Positions 14,727 to 17,565 of a stretch of 17,565 nt of DNA are shown here, piece after piece; within the stretch, counting starts at the first letter, position 1, and each line of letters opens with the position of its first letter. The DNA lies in the NCBI GenBank assembly GCA_018065295.1, contig JAGHTQ010000143.1:1-17565 (forward strand), given 5' to 3'. The position numbers were made by a program, and so were the translations under genes. Below the pieces are notes generated by a model that ran no database searches, was not told the origin of the DNA, and saw only the letters and a list, made by a program, of their open reading frames with translations. The stretch is from Candidatus Colimonas fimequi. GTDB taxonomy: Bacteria > Bacillota > Clostridia > Peptostreptococcales > Anaerovoracaceae.

Positions 14727-17312
14727 ATGAAGAGGATAACGACAGGAATTCTGGCGCATGTTGACGCCGGTAAAACTACATTATCCGAGGCGATGCTGTA
14801 TAAGACTGGAGCAATCAGAAAGCTAGGTAGAGTGGACCATAAGGACGCCTTCCTTGATACAGATGCTCAGGAGAGAGAACGTGGTATCACTATTTTCTCC
14901 AAGCAGGCAGAGATGCAGGTAGGGGATACAAGTGTGCTCCTTCTTGACACTCCAGGTCACGTGGATTTCTCTTCAGAGATGGAGAGAACACTTCAGGTGC
15001 TGGATTACGCTATTCTTGTTATTAGCGGCAAGGACGGTGTTCAGGGCCATACAGTAACCTTGTGGAAGCTGCTGCGCAGGTACAATGTTCCTGCGTTTAT
15101 TTTCGTGAACAAAATGGACCTGGAGACTGCTGACAAGAACGCGGTTTTCGAGAACATAAGACAGAAACTCAGCCCTAACTGTATTGAATTCGCTGGTGAC
15201 TTCCTTGAAGACGAAGAAACCGCTGGATGCAGTGAAGAACTCATAGAAGAATATTTCGAAGAAGGGGCGGTTAGTGTAGCCAGCGTTGCCAAGGCTATCG
15301 CCCGCAGAGAAATGTTCCCTTGTTTCTTCGGATCAGCCCTTAAGGTTCAGGGTGTTGATGAACTCCTTGAAGCTTTCCAAGAATATACCATCGAGAAGGA
15401 ATATCCTGAAGGGTTCGCGGCACGTGTTTTCAAAATAACACGTGATGGTCGCGGCGCCAGATTAACTCATATGAAGATTACAGGCGGAGTCCTTAAGGCT
15501 AAGGAACTTATCGGCGAAGAGAAGGTGGATCAGCTGCGAATCTATTCTGGAGAGAAGTTCAGAACTGTAGATGCGGCTTCAGCAGGCCAGATTCTCGCTG
15601 TAACGGGACTTGAAGAGACTTGGGCGGGACAGAACCTTGGCGCAGAGAAAAACGCTCAGAGCGCGTCTCTGGAGCCAGCATTGATATATGACGTTATACA
15701 TAGTCCTGAAGATGACGTTCACACAGTGCTATCTAAGCTCCGTGAACTTGAGGAAGAAGACCCCCAGCTTCACATTACGTGGAATGACCAGATTAGAACT
15801 ATCCAGATTCAGCTCATGGGCGAAGTACAGCTGGAGATTCTGAGAAACCTTATTAAAGATAGATTCGGTATGTCTCTTGAATTCGGAGAAGGCCGTATTG
15901 CGTACAAAGAAACAATTGCCAATACTGTAATCGGCGCCGGCCACTTCGAGCCACTGAGGCACTATGCAGAAGTACAGCTTCTCATGGAGCCAGGACCTAG
16001 GGGAAGCGGCGTTACAATCGATACAATCTGCAGCGAAGACGTGCTTGATAAGAACTGGCAGAGGCTCATTGCTACTCATCTTGTTGAGAGGGAGCATCCG
16101 GGCGTTCTCATGGGCGCTGCACTCACTGACATTAAACTGACAATTGCTGCCGGAAGGGCCCACCTGAAACACACGGAAGGTGGCGACTTCAGACAGGCTA
16201 CATATAGAGCAATCAGACAGGGCCTTATGAAGGCTGAATGCCTGCTTCTCGAGCCTTGGTACACCTTCACCCTTGAAGTGCCTCAGGACATGGTAGGAAG
16301 CGCCATGGCCGACATTCAGAGAATGAGCGGCACCTTCGAAATGCCGGTAACAGAAAACGGCATGTCGGTTCTCACAGGCCGGGCGCCAGTATCTGAGATG
16401 AAGGACTATCAGTCCAAGGTTAACTCATATACTAAGGGCCACGGACACCTTATCTGTAACGTGGAAGGCTACGATGTCTGCCACAACCAGGATGAAGTGC
16501 TGGCGGGTAGCATATATGATCCGATGAGAGATATCGCTAATCCTGCTGACTCAGTATTCTGCTCCCACGGTGCAGGCTACAACGTCAGATGGGATGAAGT
16601 TGACGATATGGTCCACACAAGCGTGTATATTCCTGGGGTTACAGCGATTAGAGAAGAGGCGGATAGCACGCCGGCTGCGTACACTTCTGTAAGCAACAGG
16701 ACGTACACTGACGAGGATTTCAGCGGTCCTGCATTCGTTCACGCACCTGACAGAACTGTGCGAAAGGAGCGTAGAGCCCCTCGGGTAATCGAAGGCGAGA
16801 GGGTGGTCCGCAAGACCAAGTCCATGGAGGTGCTCCCAGAGTTTATTCTCGTTGATGGGTACAATATTATCTTTGCGTGGGATGAACTTAAGGCCCTGGC
16901 CAAGGTGAATATCGACGCTGCCAGGGATGCCCTCATCGAGATTATGCAAAATTTCCAAGGGTACAAAAACTGCGACGTTGTAGTCGTCTTCGACGCATAC
17001 AAGATTAAGGGCGGCGAGCGCCGCGTGGTCAAGCACGACAACGTGACCGTTGTCTACACTCAGGAAGCAGAAACGGCCGATGCCTACATTGAGAAAACTA
17101 CGTATGAGATTGGCCACAAATACAGAGTCCGCGTTGCCACTTCTGACCGTCTTGGGCAGATGATCATCATCGGTAACGGTGCATTTAAGATAAGTGCTCC
17201 CGACTTCAAGAAGGAAGTTGAGGCGGCAAATCAGGACATCGCCAAGATGCTTGAGGAACACAATAGACGAAACGGACGCGAGCATAAGAACACAATTAAG
17301 ATAAAAAAATAA
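14727..17312 (+). CDS. TetM/EF-G-like translational GTPase fused to a C-terminal YacP/Rae1-like NYN ribonuclease domain
   Basis: The protein has 861 residues from ATG 14727, the normal start for the family (MKRITTGILAHVDAGKTT). The GTPase motifs are complete: G1 AHVDAGKTT 10-18, G2 RGIT 52-55, G3 DTPGH 74-78, G4 NKMD 128-131, G5 GSAL 202-205. EF-G-like domains II-V continue to about residue 632, ending in SVFCSHGAGYNVRWDEV from 609. A charged linker (about 635-704) leads to a full NYN_YacP domain (705-840) with VDGYN (Asp710, Asn713), VVFDAY (Asp756), ETADAYIEK (Asp785) and ATSD (Asp807), the acidic set of Rae1/YacP. Rae1 cleaves mRNA in the ribosomal A site; TetM-type GTPases also bind there. 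The domain IV tip is LKHTEGG (480-486), not TetM's YSPVS-type loop, so tetracycline resistance is doubtful. No clear ribosome binding site is seen, which points to translational coupling to the radical SAM gene. Domain calls are firm; the joint function is inferred. Confidence 0.92.
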   Translation: MKRITTGILAHVDAGKTTLSEAMLYKTGAIRKLGRVDHKDAFLDTDAQERERGITIFSKQAEMQVGDTSVLLLDTPGHVDFSSEMERTLQVLDYAILVISGKDGVQGHTVTLWKLLRRYNVPAFIFVNKMDLETADKNAVFENIRQKLSPNCIEFAGDFLEDEETAGCSEELIEEYFEEGAVSVASVAKAIARREMFPCFFGSALKVQGVDELLEAFQEYTIEKEYPEGFAARVFKITRDGRGARLTHMKITGGVLKAKELIGEEKVDQLRIYSGEKFRTVDAASAGQILAVTGLEETWAGQNLGAEKNAQSASLEPALIYDVIHSPEDDVHTVLSKLRELEEEDPQLHITWNDQIRTIQIQLMGEVQLEILRNLIKDRFGMSLEFGEGRIAYKETIANTVIGAGHFEPLRHYAEVQLLMEPGPRGSGVTIDTICSEDVLDKNWQRLIATHLVEREHPGVLMGAALTDIKLTIAAGRAHLKHTEGGDFRQATYRAIRQGLMKAECLLLEPWYTFTLEVPQDMVGSAMADIQRMSGTFEMPVTENGMSVLTGRAPVSEMKDYQSKVNSYTKGHGHLICNVEGYDVCHNQDEVLAGSIYDPMRDIANPADSVFCSHGAGYNVRWDEVDDMVHTSVYIPGVTAIREEADSTPAAYTSVSNRTYTDEDFSGPAFVHAPDRTVRKERRAPRVIEGERVVRKTKSMEVLPEFILVDGYNIIFAWDELKALAKVNIDAARDALIEIMQNFQGYKNCDVVVVFDAYKIKGGERRVVKHDNVTVVYTQEAETADAYIEKTTYEIGHKYRVRVATSDRLGQMIIIGNGAFKISAPDFKKEVEAANQDIAKMLEEHNRRNGREHKNTIKIKK

Positions 17313-17346
17313 GAGATTGATCGGGGTGATCAATCTCTATTTTTTA
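17312..17346 (+). terminator. Bidirectional terminator between convergent genes
   Basis: A perfect 11-bp stem, 17312-17322 (AGAGATTGATC) with 17328-17338, has the loop GGGGT. A T-run follows on the plus strand (17340-17346), and an A-run precedes it (17303-17309), which gives a T-run on the minus strand. The stem contains the last base of the plus-strand stop and two bases of the minus-strand stop. Confidence 0.88.
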
Positions 17347-17565
17347 TTATTGTAAATGAACATCCAGATAGCCACGCCTGCAATCATGCAGTAGCCGATA
17401 ACGCTGAAAATATCAGGTATCTGTGCGAAGAATATAAATCCTAAACCTGCGGCGAAGATGATTTGTGTGTAGTCGTAAACAGAAACTTCTCTTGCTGGCG
17501 CGTGGGTGTATGCCGCGGTAATTGTAAACTGACCGCCAGCTGCTGACAGACCTGCGCAAAGGAGC
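17337..17565 (-). CDS. EamA/DMT-family transporter, C-terminal part (5' end outside window)
   Basis: On the minus strand a frame is open from the window edge to TAG at 17339-17337 and gives 75 residues. It reads as the last helices of a drug/metabolite transporter: AAGGQFTITAAYTHAPAREV, then VYDYTQIIFAAGLGFIFF, then a GYCMIAGVAIWMF helix and a short NNKK tail. The APAxxxSxxDYTQxxFAxxLGxxxF pattern is typical of EamA proteins, inner-membrane exporters or importers of small metabolites with ten helices. The substrate cannot be told. It converges on the GTPase gene and shares its terminator. Confidence 0.85.
   Translation of the reverse strand, partial: LLCAGLSAAGGQFTITAAYTHAPAREVSVYDYTQIIFAAGLGFIFFAQIPDIFSVIGYCMIAGVAIWMFIYNNKK

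Noticed and set aside
14727..17312. Calling the gene a tetracycline resistance determinant
   Set aside because: The TetM-like fold is clear, but the domain IV tip motif is different and there is an added nuclease domain. Nothing mobile or resistance-related surrounds it.
16551..17333. A 260-codon open frame on the minus strand across the end of the GTPase-nuclease gene
   Set aside because: It lies antisense to the strongly supported NYN domain, has no recognisable family motif, and is best explained as a shadow of the biased codon use of the real gene.

Overview
The window looks like chromosomal DNA from a strictly anaerobic, fermentative member of the Firmicutes, most likely Clostridia. The reasons are a one-chain pyruvate:ferredoxin oxidoreductase, an Nfn-type ferredoxin/NAD(P)H enzyme, strong AGGAGG-type ribosome binding sites, a YacP/Rae1-type NYN domain, and Rho-independent terminators with short T-tracts. 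I cannot place it more finely without a database search. There is no sign of phage, insertion sequences, CRISPR, tRNA or rRNA genes.

Region 1 (1-6660, plus strand) opens inside the 3' end of mtnA (methylthioribose-1-phosphate isomerase). Two tandem NhaC-superfamily transporters follow, the first only 16 nt behind mtnA. Next comes a MinD/TadZ-like protein whose P-loop has lost both characteristic lysines, then a large CPA2-type cation:proton antiporter with two C-terminal RCK_C (TrkA-C) domains. I saw no terminator until a hairpin that overlaps the stop codon of the antiporter, so this may be one long transcription unit or several read-through units.

Region 2 (about 6661-14080, plus strand) is a redox operon with its own promoter region and terminator. 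It encodes a soluble polyferredoxin made of an RnfB N-terminal Fe-S domain followed by two tandem copies of the RnfB four-cluster module, then pyruvate:ferredoxin oxidoreductase (nifJ), then the small and large subunits of an NfnAB-like flavoprotein. Together these could pass electrons from pyruvate oxidation through a many-cluster carrier to a pyridine-nucleotide flavoenzyme, and possibly back again.

Region 3 (about 14081-17340, plus strand) has a good extended -10 promoter, a small TatD-associated-type radical SAM protein, and, 4 nt later, the most unusual gene of the window. This is an 861-residue TetM/EF-G-like translational GTPase whose C-terminus is a complete YacP/Rae1-like NYN endoribonuclease domain. 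Both halves belong to families that act at the ribosomal A site, so the fusion suggests a single-chain factor that enters the ribosome and cuts mRNA. I consider this the best candidate for an undescribed system here.

The window ends in the C-terminal part of a convergent EamA/DMT-family transporter gene on the minus strand. It shares a bidirectional terminator with the GTPase gene.
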